Origin: Amarobacillus sp046328225
GTDB taxonomy: Bacteria > Chloroflexota > Dehalococcoidia > Tepidiformales > Tepidiformaceae
DNA length: 64,000 bases
NCBI GenBank assembly: GCA_046328225.1
Contig: JAXLWZ010000014.1
Span: 1-64,000 of the forward strand
Direction of reading: 5' to 3'
A program made the translations under genes and the position numbers. Positions 28,073 to 35,633 of this stretch are shown here, in pieces. How positions within the stretch are numbered: position 1 is the first letter of the stretch; the number at the start of each line of letters is the position of its first letter. The notes beneath the pieces were generated by a model. It was not told the origin of the DNA and searched no databases. It worked only from the letters and a program-made list of their open reading frames with translations.

Positions 28073-28699
28073 TTAGCTGGGGTCGATTCGATGCCAGACG
28101 CGCATGAGCACGAGGCCGACACCGAACAGCGCCAGCACGGCGAACCCGACCGGCAACACGGTCCTGCCCCAGTCGATCCCGGCGCCCTCAGATTCGCCGG
28201 CGGCGGGCACGGTGTACTGGTTCGTCAGCGCGCGGATTCGCGACACCAGCTCGGCCTCGGAGATGGGCTGCTGATCGGTCTTCACCCCGCTGATGGCGCG
28301 GCCGTCGCGGAGGATCCAGGCGCGTTCGGGTTCGGGGTACGCCGGGTGCTCCGGGTCGCCGGTGAGGATGAAGAGCACGCGGTCGCCGGCGGTCGCCGAG
28401 GTGCCTCGGCAGGGGCCAGGGAGCCCCGCGGCCAGACGGATTTCGCGCGCGCTCGTCGGGCCCTTGAGGAACGCCTCGGGCGCGAGCACGACGGTGCTGG
28501 TGTCCGTCTTCACGGGGTCGGGTTCGGTTCGCAGCCAGGTGCCCACGACGATGAGGCTGGCGGTGTGCACGGCCTCCTGGAGGGCGGCGCCTTCGAGCGG
28601 CGCGGGGCACGACGGCTGCGCGAAAACGGCGGCCCCCGGATGGAGGGCCGCCGTCAGTATCGCGAACGCGAGGGCGAGGCTAGGTGCCAGCCTGCGCAA
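28073..28699 (-). CDS. Exported protein with C-terminal membrane anchor, unknown function
   Basis: A 208-residue protein with a Sec signal peptide (RRLAPSLALAFAILTAALHPGAAVFA, likely cut after AVFA), an extracytoplasmic domain with two cysteine pairs (PSCPAP and GPCRG), and a C-terminal hydrophobic helix (TVLPVGFAVLALFGVGLVLM) followed by a basic tail. The phrase ASLIVVGTWLR and VLAPEAFLKGP resembles small exported proteins that measure surface-exposed beta domains, but I cannot name a family. It starts with TTG 28699, 20 bp inside the 3' end of guaB3, so it is co-transcribed. Function unknown. Confidence 0.65.
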   Translation of the reverse strand: MRRLAPSLALAFAILTAALHPGAAVFAQPSCPAPLEGAALQEAVHTASLIVVGTWLRTEPDPVKTDTSTVVLAPEAFLKGPTSAREIRLAAGLPGPCRGTSATAGDRVLFILTGDPEHPAYPEPERAWILRDGRAISGVKTDQQPISEAELVSRIRALTNQYTVPAAGESEGAGIDWGRTVLPVGFAVLALFGVGLVLMRVWHRIDPS

Positions 28700-29966
28700 A
28701 CTGGTAGATCTTCCCTTCGGTCTTGATCGCGGGTGCGATGACCATCTCGGCCTGCTGGAATTCGCGGATGGTATGCGCGCCGCACACGCCCATGGCGGTG
28801 CGAAGCGCGCCCACGAGGTTCTCCGTGCCGTCGGTGCGGCTGGTCGGGCCCCAGAGGGTCTTGCGGATGGTGGTGTTCACGCCAACGGCGACGCGGGTGC
28901 CGCGCGGGAGGTTGGCGTGCGGGGTGGCCATGCCCCAGTGGTACCCCCGGCCCGGGGCTTCGGCGGTGGCCGCGAAGGGCGACCCCATCATGACGCCGTC
29001 GGCGCCCGAGGCGAAGCACTTCGAGACATCGCCGCCGGTGCGGATGCCGCCGTCGGTGATGATGGGGACGTAGCGGCCGGTTTCGCGAAGGAAGTAATCG
29101 CGGGCGGCGGCGCAATCGATGGTCGCCGTGACCTGCGGGACGCCGATGCCGAGCACTTCGCGGCTGGTGCAGGCAGCGCCGGGGCCAACCCCGACAAGGA
29201 TGCCGGCGACGCCAGTGCGCATGATCTCGAGCGTGGCCGCGAAGCCGACGGTGTTGCCGACAACCACCGGGATGCTGATGTCCTTGAAGAGCTTGTCGAA
29301 GCGAAGCCCTTCGATGCTGTTCGACTCGTGCCGCGCGGTCGTGACCGTGGACTGCACGACGAGGATGTCGGCGCCGGCGTCCTGCACGATGGGGGCCATG
29401 TGCTTCGTGTTCATGGGCGTGGTCGAGACGGCGGCAACGGCACCGCCTTCCTTGATTTCCTGGATGCGGCGGGCGATCAGGTCGTCGCGAATGGGGGCCT
29501 GGTAGGCGTTCTGGAGAATGAGGGTCGCTTCGTCGCGGCTGGCGGAAGCGACTTCCTGCAGCATCGCGGCCGGGTCGTCGTAGCGGGTCCAGACGCCCTC
29601 GAGGTTGAGGACGGCGAGGCCGCCGGCGCGGTGCATCTCGATCGCGAATCGCGGATCGACCACAGCGTCCATCGCCGAAGCAAGGAACGGCACCTCGAAA
29701 TGGTGCGGGCCGATGTCGAGACCGAGTTCGACGAGCTCGGGGTTGATCGTCACGTCGCCGGGGACGATCGCGACTTCGTCGAAGCCGTAGGCGCGGCGAA
29801 GTTGCTTGAACCGCGGCGCGGGAGCGGTCCCGTCCGGGTCGAACGGCGCGAGGCCGCGCTCCAGGTCAGGGGAGGCGGCGGAGGAAGAAGAAACAGCAGT
29901 AGTCAATTCAGCGCAATCCCGGGAAGCAATGAGGTGGGCGGCAGCCGGTTCGGCTGTGGATTGCAT
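28680..29966 (-). CDS. guaB3: GuaB3-family IMP dehydrogenase-related protein
   Basis: The protein is a TIM barrel without CBS domains, as in the GuaB3 class found in actinobacteria and cyanobacteria. Key segments are FEVPFLASAMDAVVDPRFA, the catalytic-loop-like GVGPGAACTSREVLGIG with its cysteine, ITDGGIRTGGDVSKCFASGADGVMMGSP (here cited as the phosphate-binding region) and KTLWGPTSRTDGTENLVGAL. Members convert IMP to XMP or have closely related activity; it fits the nearby guaA and purD. The N terminus before about residue 55 is low-complexity and the start is uncertain: ATG 29966 lies only 3 nt past a TACACT -10, so a downstream TTG may be used. Confidence 0.85.
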   Translation of the reverse strand: MQSTAEPAAAHLIASRDCAELTTAVSSSSAASPDLERGLAPFDPDGTAPAPRFKQLRRAYGFDEVAIVPGDVTINPELVELGLDIGPHHFEVPFLASAMDAVVDPRFAIEMHRAGGLAVLNLEGVWTRYDDPAAMLQEVASASRDEATLILQNAYQAPIRDDLIARRIQEIKEGGAVAAVSTTPMNTKHMAPIVQDAGADILVVQSTVTTARHESNSIEGLRFDKLFKDISIPVVVGNTVGFAATLEIMRTGVAGILVGVGPGAACTSREVLGIGVPQVTATIDCAAARDYFLRETGRYVPIITDGGIRTGGDVSKCFASGADGVMMGSPFAATAEAPGRGYHWGMATPHANLPRGTRVAVGVNTTIRKTLWGPTSRTDGTENLVGALRTAMGVCGAHTIREFQQAEMVIAPAIKTEGKIYQFAQAGT

Positions 29967-29969
29967 TCG

Positions 29970-29999
29970 AGTGTAGGCACGGGTCGGAAAGCGGGTCAA
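29970..29999 (-). promoter_or_regulatory. Promoter of guaB3
   Basis: Minus strand TTGACC (29999 to 29994), 18-bp spacer, TACACT (29975 to 29970). The start point would fall within the first codons of the longest reading, which argues for a start codon inside it. Confidence 0.55.
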
Positions 30000-30004
30000 C
30001 CGAG

Positions 30005-30547
30005 TTATGGAGCCGCCGGGTCAGTCCACCAATCCTTCACGCATTCGTAGAGCACAAGCCTTTCTATGCGCCCATCGACATCGCCTTCGAACTCCCGCAT
30101 GAAGCGCAGCCCGGCCTTCTCCATGACCCGGCGGGAGGCGACGTGCGAGACCAGCGTGTCGGCGCGAACGACGGTCACGGGGGAGTGGGCGAACAGGTGC
30201 GCGACCAGCCCCGCGAGTGCCTCCGACGCGTATCCACGGCCCTCGAACGCGGGGCTCAGTCCGTATCCGGCGGTCGCTACCGATTCGTCCGCGGACGGCG
30301 TGAAGCCGGCCTCGCCGATGGTCTCGCCGGTGTCGCGAAGCGTCATGAACCAGCTCGTGAAGCCGGGAACGGCGGCGGCCCGCGGCCCGGCGATCAGGTC
30401 CGCCACCTCAAGCGTCGATTCCGAGGGATACCCCGCGCCAGAGCGGATGCCCACCGGGACCTCGCCACGAAGGAAGGCGGCCGCGTCCTCAACGGTCGTG
30501 CGCCGGATGACCAGACGCCGCGTCTCGAACTGGCCGGGGAGGTTCAT
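30005..30547 (-). CDS. GNAT-family N-acetyltransferase
   Basis: The 180-residue product has a GNAT fold of the RimJ/RimL subtype: FETRRLVIRRTTVEDAAAF at the N terminus, SWFMTLRDTGETIGEAGF in the middle, GYGLSPAFEGRGYASEAL as the acetyl-CoA motif A, and ASRRVMEKAGLRFMREFEG at the end. The acceptor is unknown. Its ATG overlaps the peroxiredoxin stop by 4 bp, so the two are one operon. Confidence 0.87.
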   Translation of the reverse strand: MNLPGQFETRRLVIRRTTVEDAAAFLRGEVPVGIRSGAGYPSESTLEVADLIAGPRAAAVPGFTSWFMTLRDTGETIGEAGFTPSADESVATAGYGLSPAFEGRGYASEALAGLVAHLFAHSPVTVVRADTLVSHVASRRVMEKAGLRFMREFEGDVDGRIERLVLYECVKDWWTDPAAP

Positions 30548-31011
30548 CCCGGGTGCTCGCCCAGCGAACGGAGGACATCGAGCGCGAACAGCGCGTGCGA
30601 TTCGAAGTCCCGCTGGTCGGCGTGGACGCCGCGAACGATGCCCTCGCGGTCGATGACGACGGTGGTGCGCCCGTGCATGCCGCCCGCTTCGTTATAGACG
30701 CCGTAGTCGCGGCCGGCCTGGTTGCGCGGGAAGTCGCTGAGCAGCGGGAATTCGAGCCCGAGCTTCGATTCGAACTCGCCCGCCGCCGCCCAGGAATCGA
30801 CGCTGATGCCCACGACCTGGGCGTTGGCGCGCTCGAAGGCATCCGTGTGGGTGCGAAAGGCCGTCATTTCGGAGGTGCACCCGCCCGTGAACGCGAGCGG
30901 GTAGAAAGCGAGCACGATGTGCCGGCCGGGAAACGACGCGAGTGTGACCTTCGAACGGTCGCGGGCGAGCAGGGTGAACGGCGGGGCCGGCTGGCCGGGA
31001 ACGATCGACAT
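30544..31011 (-). CDS. AhpC/Bcp-type peroxiredoxin
   Basis: Thiol peroxidase reducing H2O2 or organic hydroperoxides. The 155-residue product has FYPLAFTGGCTSEMTAF, with the peroxidatic cysteine in PxxxTxxC. GISVDSWAA and FPLLSDFPRN follow, then TTVVIDREGIVRGV. A resolving cysteine is not evident, so it is probably a 1-Cys type needing an external thiol. I place the start at ATG 31011 (MSIVPGQPAPPF) because a TACGAT -10 lies 7 nt upstream; the ATG at 31020 would overlap that box. Confidence 0.88.
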   Translation of the reverse strand: MSIVPGQPAPPFTLLARDRSKVTLASFPGRHIVLAFYPLAFTGGCTSEMTAFRTHTDAFERANAQVVGISVDSWAAAGEFESKLGLEFPLLSDFPRNQAGRDYGVYNEAGGMHGRTTVVIDREGIVRGVHADQRDFESHALFALDVLRSLGEHPG

Positions 31012-31018
31012 GCGAGTC

Positions 31019-31073
31019 ATCGTAGCGAGGGCCGCGGAGGCGTGCTTGCGGGCGCGGGCGTGCCCGCTATCGT
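31019..31073. promoter_or_regulatory. Divergent leaderless promoters
   Basis: Minus: TACGAT (31024 to 31019), 7 nt before the peroxiredoxin ATG. Plus: TTGCGG at 31046-31051, 16 bp, TATCGT at 31068-31073, 6 nt before the reductase ATG at 31080. Neither gene has a ribosome binding site. Confidence 0.55.
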
Positions 31074-31079
31074 GGGGCC

Positions 31080-32045
31080 ATGGCGCGAATCGGGGTGATC
31101 GGCGCGGGGGCGGTGGGGTGCTACTACGGCGCCCTGCTCGCGCGCGCGGGGCACGAGGTCCGCTTCCTCATGCGGCGCGATCTCGAGGCCGTTCGCGCCA
31201 GTGGCCTGAAGGTCGAGAGCCCGCTCGGGGACTTCGCGCTGCCCGAGGTGGCCGCCTTCGCCACGCCCGGGGAGATCGGCGTCTGCGACTGGGTGGTGTG
31301 TTCGCTGAAGACGACGGCACTGGCGGAGGTGCGACGGCTGGTCGAGCCATGCCTGGGCCCGGCGACGCGCATCGTGGCGCTCATGAACGGCCTCGGTGTC
31401 GAGGATGCCTTTGACTGGGCCGGCCCGGAGCGCGTCTTCGGGGCGATGGCGTTCGTGTGCATCAACCGCGGCGAGCCGGGGCTGGTTCGCCACCTCGAAT
31501 ACGGGCGGGTGAACATCGGGCACGCCCTCGATGACCCGGCCGAGTGCGAGGCGTTGCGCGCGCTGTTCGCGTCGGGCGGGATCGATGTGGTGGTGGCGCC
31601 GAACCTGCGGTACGCGCGCTGGGAGAAGCTGTGCTGGAACATCCCATTCAATGGACTCAGCGTGGCCGGCGGCGGCATCGGCACCGAGGCGATCGTGAAG
31701 GACCCGTGGCTGCGCGCGACCGCCAGGCAGGTGATGCACGAAGTCGTGGCCGCCGGGAACGCCGACCTCGCCGCCCTGGGGAGCGCCGCCCGGCTGGACG
31801 AGCCCGAGATCGTGGAGCGGATGTTCATGCTCACCGACACGATGGGCGACTACAACACGAGCATGGCCATCGATTATGTCTCGGGGCGGCCGCTCGAGGT
31901 CGAGACCATCCTCGGGAACCCGTTGCGGCGCGCGAACGAGCTCGGCGTCGCCGTGCCAACGGTGCAGGCGTTGTACGCGGTGGTGCGCGCGGCGGACCGG
32001 CGCGTCCGGGGGCTCATGCCCACAATCGCCCCCGAGCGTGTATAA
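31080..32045 (+). CDS. panE: 2-dehydropantoate 2-reductase family protein
   Basis: NADPH-dependent ketopantoate reductase family (pantothenate and CoA synthesis). The 321-residue product begins with the Rossmann motif IGVIGAGAVGCYYGALLARAG. It then has CSLKTTAL (catalytic-type Lys), VALMNGLGVED, and YARWEKLCWNIPFNGLS where the family has a conserved Lys-x-x-x-N. The C-terminal DYVSGRPLEVETILGNPLRRANE holds substrate-binding residues. Alternative substrates are known in this family, so panE is a family-level name. The start at ATG 31080 is leaderless. Confidence 0.85.
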   Translation: MARIGVIGAGAVGCYYGALLARAGHEVRFLMRRDLEAVRASGLKVESPLGDFALPEVAAFATPGEIGVCDWVVCSLKTTALAEVRRLVEPCLGPATRIVALMNGLGVEDAFDWAGPERVFGAMAFVCINRGEPGLVRHLEYGRVNIGHALDDPAECEALRALFASGGIDVVVAPNLRYARWEKLCWNIPFNGLSVAGGGIGTEAIVKDPWLRATARQVMHEVVAAGNADLAALGSAARLDEPEIVERMFMLTDTMGDYNTSMAIDYVSGRPLEVETILGNPLRRANELGVAVPTVQALYAVVRAADRRVRGLMPTIAPERV

Positions 32046-32077
32046 GTCTTCACCAGCAACGCACTGGTGGGGGCAAT

Positions 32078-32596
32078 ATGGATATCCGGGACATCCTCGT
32101 CGATGGCATCGAACAGCTTTCGGACTGGCTGGATGACGGCCTGAACGGACTGACGCTGGAGCAGGTGAACTGGCTGCCGGAAGGCAAGACCGTGAGCATC
32201 GGGTTCCACGCCTGGCACATCACGCGGACGGCGGACAACATCGCGAACTTCGTGTTCCGCAAGCAGCCGCCAATCTGGCTCTCCGAGGGCTATGTGGACC
32301 GGTTCGGGCTGCCGAAGAACCCGCAGGGTACGGGCATGCCGCTCGACGAGGCCCGCGCGCTCCAGATCGGCGACCTCGGACTGCTGCGCGAATACGGCCG
32401 CAAGTCGTTCGCGGCCGCAACCGATTACGTCAAGTCCACGTCCATCGAGGCGCTGAGCGAAGTGCAGATGGTGAGGCCGCTGGGCGAAATGCCGCAATGG
32501 CGCGTCTTCCGGCAGGTGATCATGACGCACGGGTTCATGCACCTCGGCGAGATCAACACGAACAAGGGCATGCTCGGCATCGCCTTCAGCGTGTAG
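32078..32596 (+). CDS. DinB-like four-helix metal-binding protein
   Basis: The 172-residue product matches DinB/YfiT-like bundles: LSDWLDDGLNGLTLEQVNW at the N terminus, SIGFHAWHITRTADNIANF with two histidines, and VIMTHGFMHLGEINTNKGML with the third. The His triad would bind a divalent metal. Many relatives are thiol-dependent transferases; activity here is unknown. ATG 32078 follows GGTGGGGG, and TATAAG at 32041-32046 may be its own -10 at the end of the reductase gene. Confidence 0.8.
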   Translation: MDIRDILVDGIEQLSDWLDDGLNGLTLEQVNWLPEGKTVSIGFHAWHITRTADNIANFVFRKQPPIWLSEGYVDRFGLPKNPQGTGMPLDEARALQIGDLGLLREYGRKSFAAATDYVKSTSIEALSEVQMVRPLGEMPQWRVFRQVIMTHGFMHLGEINTNKGMLGIAFSV

Positions 32597-32621
32597 CGGC
32601 ACCCGCGACGGGCGGCGGCGA

Positions 32622-33509
32622 TCAGTCCTGGTCGTCGTCCTCGTCGGGCCGGGACTGGCGAAGGAAGTCCTCGATATCGGAGAGGAGCTCCTCGCCCGCG
32701 GGCAGGCTGCTTTCCAGCGGCGACGCGATTTCGCCCGAATCGACCGCGGCCTCGAGGCGGCGGACGTAGTCGGCGATCTCGGGGTTGCCTTCGAGCGCGG
32801 TGTTGACTTCGCCGACGAACCGTTCACCCGCGGAGGCGAGTTCGCGAAGGTCGAACGAGAGGCCCGTCATGAGCGAAAGGCGGCGGAGCAGCGCGGCCGT
32901 GGCGTTGGGATTCTGCGACGTCGTGATGTAGTGCGGCACGTTCGCCCAGAGGCTGGCGGCGGGCACGCCCGACCGGCGCAGGGCGTCGTGGAGCACGCCC
33001 ACGATGCCCGTAGGGCCTTCGTACCGTGAGGTCGTGAGTTCGAGCCGCGCGGCGACTTCGGGGTCGACGGCGGTGCCGGTGACGCGGACATCGCGGGTGT
33101 GCGGCACATCCGCGAGGAGCGCGCCGAGCGAAATCACCAGCCCGACGCCAGCCTGGCGATAGAGGCCCGTGTGCGCGCCGGTGAACGTCCGCCAGGCCAT
33201 CCCGGGTTCGACGCCGATGGCGACGATGACGTCGTGAGGGCCGGTGGGGTTTCGTGCGTAGAAAAACTCGTTCTGCGGCCACTTGATTTCGCGCTGCCCG
33301 CTGAAGCTCACCTGCACGGCCGGCCGCGATTCGCGAAAGTCGTAAAACGGGTCGGCATCGATGCTCGCGAACTTGCGCGCGCCGAGCCTGCGAACGACGA
33401 AGCGCGCGGCATCGGTGGCGGCGCTGGCGGCGTCGTTCCAGCCGGAGAAGGCCACCACCGCCACGGGATCGTGGAGGTCGGGCATGCGGTCGATGGTCAG
33501 CGCGTCCAC
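32622..33509 (-). CDS. PAC2-family protein
   Basis: The 295-residue product has the PAC2 (proteasome-assembly-chaperone-like) pattern: VAVVAFSGWNDAASAATDAARF, SFSGQREIKWPQNEFFYAR, GVEPGMAWRTF, GALLADVPHTRDVRVTG, ASLWANVPHYI, and an acidic tail ending PDEDDDQD. In actinobacteria and Chloroflexota this family accompanies but does not require proteasomes; no proteasome gene is in view. Start GTG 33509 is 6 nt after a TAGACT -10 and has no ribosome site, so it is probably leaderless. Confidence 0.87.
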   Translation of the reverse strand: MDALTIDRMPDLHDPVAVVAFSGWNDAASAATDAARFVVRRLGARKFASIDADPFYDFRESRPAVQVSFSGQREIKWPQNEFFYARNPTGPHDVIVAIGVEPGMAWRTFTGAHTGLYRQAGVGLVISLGALLADVPHTRDVRVTGTAVDPEVAARLELTTSRYEGPTGIVGVLHDALRRSGVPAASLWANVPHYITTSQNPNATAALLRRLSLMTGLSFDLRELASAGERFVGEVNTALEGNPEIADYVRRLEAAVDSGEIASPLESSLPAGEELLSDIEDFLRQSRPDEDDDQD

Positions 33510-33515
33510 GGGATC

Positions 33516-33521
33516 AGTCTA
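33516..33521 (-). promoter_or_regulatory. Leaderless -10 element TAGACT of the PAC2 gene
   Basis: Minus-strand TAGACT (33521 to 33516), six bases before the GTG at 33509. The same hexamer occurs before the Uma2 gene and at 55832-55837. Confidence 0.5.
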
Positions 33522-33561
33522 GCGCGCGGCTCACGCTGCGTCGTCGCGGGCGAAGACGCGA

Positions 33562-33586
33562 AAGGGCGCCCCGGTGGGGCGCCCTC
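33562..33586 (-). terminator. Terminator of clpP
   Basis: On the minus strand GAGGGCGCCCC and GGGGCGCCCTT pair around a 3-base loop, then TTCGCG. It lies 25 bp past the clpP stop. Confidence 0.75.
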
Positions 33587-33610
33587 GCTGGTTTGGCATC
33601 GTGGGGCCGT

Positions 33611-34294
33611 TCAGCCGGCGGCGTTGACCGCGACCTGTGCCTGGCTGGGGCGCTCGAGGATTTCGTCGATGAGGCCGTAGACCTTCGCGCCGTTCGGGTC
33701 GAGCCAGAAGTCGCGGTCGGTGTCGTGCTCGATCTTGTCCATCGGCTGGCCGGTGGTCTGCTGGATGATGTTGCGGAGGACCTTCTGCAGGCGAAGGGTC
33801 TCGCGGGCCTGGATTTCGATGTCCCGGGCCTGGCCCTGGGCGCCGCCGAGCACCTGGTGGAGGTGGATGGTTGCGTTCGGGAGGGCATAGCGCTTGCCCT
33901 TCGCGCCCGAGGTGAGCATGACCGTGCCCATGCTGGCCGCGAGGCCGATGCAGACGGTCGACACCTTCGGCCGGATGAGGTTCATCGTGTCGAGCATCGC
34001 CAGCCCGGCGGTGACGGAGCCGCCCGGGCAGTTGATGTACATCATGATGTCCTTGTCGTCGTCCTCGCGGGCGAGGTAGAGGAGCTGGGCGATCACGATG
34101 TTCGCCACCATGGCGTCGATCGGGGTGCCGAGGAACACGATGCGTTCCTTGAGCAGCAGGGAGTAGATGTCGTAGGCGCGTTCGCGACGGCCATCGGATT
34201 CGATGACGAACGGCATGATGTCGCTGGGGCGGACCAGCGAGGCGTCGGGGCGCTTGCCCGCCGCGAGTTCCTGGATGAGGTCGAAGCTGCTCAT
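33611..34294 (-). CDS. clpP: ATP-dependent Clp protease proteolytic subunit
   Basis: Self-compartmentalising serine protease that works with ClpX/ClpC. The 227-residue protein has the catalytic triad in context: Ser in GLAASMGTVML (usually GxAASMG), His in TIHLHQVLGGAQGQARD, Asp in HDTDRDFWLDP. INCPGGSVTAGLAMLDTM is the handle/oxyanion region. The ATG at 34294 follows GGAGGG; the longer in-frame start is ignored. A promoter TTGCGT-N18-CACACT ends at 34316. The C terminus is extended by RPSQAQVAVNAAG. No clpX is adjacent. Confidence 0.95.
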   Translation of the reverse strand: MSSFDLIQELAAGKRPDASLVRPSDIMPFVIESDGRRERAYDIYSLLLKERIVFLGTPIDAMVANIVIAQLLYLAREDDDKDIMMYINCPGGSVTAGLAMLDTMNLIRPKVSTVCIGLAASMGTVMLTSGAKGKRYALPNATIHLHQVLGGAQGQARDIEIQARETLRLQKVLRNIIQQTTGQPMDKIEHDTDRDFWLDPNGAKVYGLIDEILERPSQAQVAVNAAG

Positions 34295-34376
34295 GCACCC
34301 TCCGTTAGTGATTCCAGTGTGCGGCGTGGCGGCGCGAAGACGCAAAGGCGCGTGCTATCGCCGCGATTGACCCCGG

Positions 34377-35297
34377 CTAGCGGAGGCCCACCGACGCGAG
34401 GAAGGCGGGCGCCCCGGCGACGCGCTCATCGGACTGGTGCTGGTTGATTTCGAGCGTGTACGCAGGAAGGTGGCCCAGCCCCTCGGTGATGTACCCCCAG
34501 TCCACGTCGCCGTCGCCGGGCGCGCGATGGTCGCCGATGCCGAGGACATCGTGGAGGTGCGCGCCGACGATGCGGCCGCGGTTCGCGCCGAGCCATGCGT
34601 GGCGGTCGTGGAAGCCGAGCCGGTGGAGGACCTCGGCGTGGCCGGTGTCGTGCCAGTACCCCGCCTGCGCCGGGTCGAGCCCTTCGAGAAGCTGGTCGTA
34701 TTCATACGGCGCGGGGATTTCGTGGAAGTGGTAACGATTCTCCAGGCCCACCGCGATCCCGTGCGGCTCGGCGGCGCGGACGATCTCCAACAGCGAACGG
34801 CGGGCGGCGGCGACGAATGGCTCCGCGGCGTGCAGGCGGGCGGCGATGGCCTCGGCTTGAAGGCGGACGAAGTGCGGCTCGTGGCCGCGGCCGCCATCGA
34901 ACATGCGGCGCATCTCGAACTCGGCGGGGAGCATTTCGTAGCCATCGCCGACGGCGCCGAGGTGTACCACCGAGCGGGTCGCGCCGATGCGCGCGGTCCA
35001 GCGGATGCTTTCGACGGCAAACGCCACGGCCGCGCGCCGCTCGTCCTCGTCCGTGGAGGCGAGGTTCAGCTTGTGATTGCCGCGGCCGTCGTGATGCGCG
35101 ACCTGGGGCGCGGGCTGGTGCACCGAGGTCACCGGGAGCGCTCCCGACGCGAGGATGGCTTCGAGCTTGTCCGGTGCGGTCGAGTGGCTGATCTCGATGG
35201 AGTCGTAGCCAGCTGCGGCGGCATAGCGGGCGAAGGCGGCGCCGTCATCGAAACGGGCTTGCTGGGCGTACATCGTGGACAGGGCGAGGGGCTTCAT
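34377..35297 (-). CDS. Sugar-phosphate isomerase/epimerase-like TIM barrel
   Basis: The 306-residue product is an AP-endonuclease-2-type TIM barrel: YDSIEISHSTAP, VVHLGAVGDGYEM, GIAVGLENRYHFHEIP, YWHDTGHAEVLHRLG and GAHLHDVLGIGDHRAPGDGDVDW. The Glu, His and Asp residues in these strands are the usual metal ligands. The family includes xylose-isomerase-like and inosose dehydratase-like enzymes; the substrate cannot be fixed. It overlaps the preceding small membrane-protein gene by 4 bp and probably belongs to the dxr-rseP operon. Confidence 0.8.
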   Translation of the reverse strand: MKPLALSTMYAQQARFDDGAAFARYAAAAGYDSIEISHSTAPDKLEAILASGALPVTSVHQPAPQVAHHDGRGNHKLNLASTDEDERRAAVAFAVESIRWTARIGATRSVVHLGAVGDGYEMLPAEFEMRRMFDGGRGHEPHFVRLQAEAIAARLHAAEPFVAAARRSLLEIVRAAEPHGIAVGLENRYHFHEIPAPYEYDQLLEGLDPAQAGYWHDTGHAEVLHRLGFHDRHAWLGANRGRIVGAHLHDVLGIGDHRAPGDGDVDWGYITEGLGHLPAYTLEINQHQSDERVAGAPAFLASVGLR

Positions 35298-35593
35298 CGA
35301 GGCGCGTCTCCGGTTTCGGGGTGCGGGGCGGTGCGCGGGAGGCTGAAGCGGCGCGCGGCCAGCAACAACGCGGGCGCTAGGAAGGCTACAACGAAGCTGA
35401 GCGCGAGACCGCGGCCGTCATCGAGCCCGAGGATAGGCACGGCGAGCGCGGCCACCACGCCCGCGAACAGACACAGCGGCAGGTATCGCAGGCCGGCACT
35501 GCCGCGCGTCTTGATGGAGAGCGCGAACCAGGGGGCGGCAGCGCACACGAGCCAGCCCGCGAGGAAGAGGCTCATGAAGATCAGCGTGAACAC
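35294..35593 (-). CDS. Small membrane protein, unknown function
   Basis: A 99-residue protein with three predicted membrane helices (about 4-24, 36-54 and 61-82) and a short basic, Pro-rich tail. It starts with GTG 35593 after GGGGGG; an ATG at codon 7 is an alternative. It lies between rseP and the TIM-barrel gene, overlapping the latter by 4 bp. No motif recognised. Confidence 0.65.
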   Translation of the reverse strand: MFTLIFMSLFLAGWLVCAAAPWFALSIKTRGSAGLRYLPLCLFAGVVAALAVPILGLDDGRGLALSFVVAFLAPALLLAARRFSLPRTAPHPETGDAPR

Positions 35594-35633
35594 GAGCCCC
35601 CCGAACTCCCCGCGGCCGGCGCGGGCGCGCGCA